Shown piece by piece: positions 63,974 to 64,000 of a stretch of 64,000 nucleotides of DNA. This stretch comes from Pedobacter sp. AK013 (GTDB lineage: Bacteria > Bacteroidota > Bacteroidia > Sphingobacteriales > Sphingobacteriaceae), in contig NZ_JACHCQ010000001.1 in assembly GCF_014205835.1 (NCBI RefSeq), positions 62,001 through 126,000 of the forward strand, read 5' to 3'. The notes below the pieces were generated by a model. It saw only the letters and a program-made list of their open reading frames with translations. It did not search any database and was not told the origin of the DNA. Within the stretch, counting starts at the first letter, position 1. Each line of letters starts with the position of its first letter. Position numbers and translations under genes: made by a program.

Positions 63974-64000
63974 ATGCCTGTTCCAATTATCATGCTTCAT
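63974..64000 (+). CDS. Start of a further gene, possibly a polysaccharide deacetylase (cut by window edge)
   Basis: An ATG 2 bp after the previous stop opens a frame reading Met-Pro-Val-Pro-Ile-Ile-Met-Leu-His to the edge. Polysaccharide deacetylases of the NodB family often begin with a Pro-Ile-Leu-x-x-His strand, so that is a possible identity. Only nine codons are visible. Confidence 0.3.

Overview
The window looks like a chromosomal segment of a Bacteroidetes bacterium of the Sphingobacteriaceae, most probably Pedobacter or a close relative. This rests on the mraZ-rsmH-ftsL-ftsI order, a SusC/SusD utilisation locus run by a FecI-type sigma factor and a FecR anti-sigma factor, an UpxY-type NusG paralog, TAnnTTTG-type promoter boxes, weak ribosome binding sites and a low G+C content. 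No tRNA, rRNA, CRISPR array or intact insertion sequence was seen.

Layout. 1-3.76 kb (minus): start of the division and cell wall cluster, with mraZ, rsmH, an FtsL-like protein and a class B penicillin-binding protein cut by the left edge. Three GTGGTA repeats with a 10-bp period lie upstream of mraZ and look like its own operator. 4.4-15.9 kb (minus): a polysaccharide utilisation locus made of an ECF sigma factor, FecR, a SusC with a signalling (STN) domain, SusD, a GH39-like glycosidase and an FAD oxidoreductase; the two enzymes share a similar C-terminal domain. 16-26 kb: housekeeping and assorted genes (PepSY membrane protein, DUF1080 protein, MscS channel, pgk with a GNAT gene, gap, a WecA/TagO-like glycosyl-phosphate transferase). 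The gap gene is flanked by related dispersed repeats, two on one side and an inverted copy on the other, and the inverted copy is interrupted by a nested palindromic element. 26-30 kb (minus): a glycosyltransferase and four small secreted proteins. 30-64 kb (plus): one very long exopolysaccharide cluster running off the right edge.

How the genes fit together. The cluster encodes a Wza-like export lipoprotein, a Wzc-like co-polymerase with tyrosine kinase domain, UpxY, asparagine synthase, a Wzm/Wzt ABC exporter, many GT2 and GT4 glycosyltransferases, UDP-galactopyranose mutase, acetyl- and acyltransferases, a Wzy-like membrane protein and an exosortase. No Wzx flippase was seen. The most interesting inference concerns the four small proteins just upstream on the opposite strand. 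Each has a signal peptide, a mature start containing Gly-Cys and several cysteines, and ends in a Cys-(Pro/Asn)-(Ile/Leu)-Asp-type motif followed by a hydrophobic helix and basic residues. That is the three-part layout of an exosortase sorting signal, so they are the best local candidates for substrates of the exosortase at 62.8 kb. I believe NCBI family models for an exosortase Y and for a PID-type C-terminal sorting domain exist; that is recollection and was not searched here.

The centre of the cluster (about 39-51 kb) looks more AT-rich than its ends. It carries one glycosyltransferase gene broken by three frameshifts, at least two of them in A runs, so sequencing error must be excluded before calling it a natural pseudogene.
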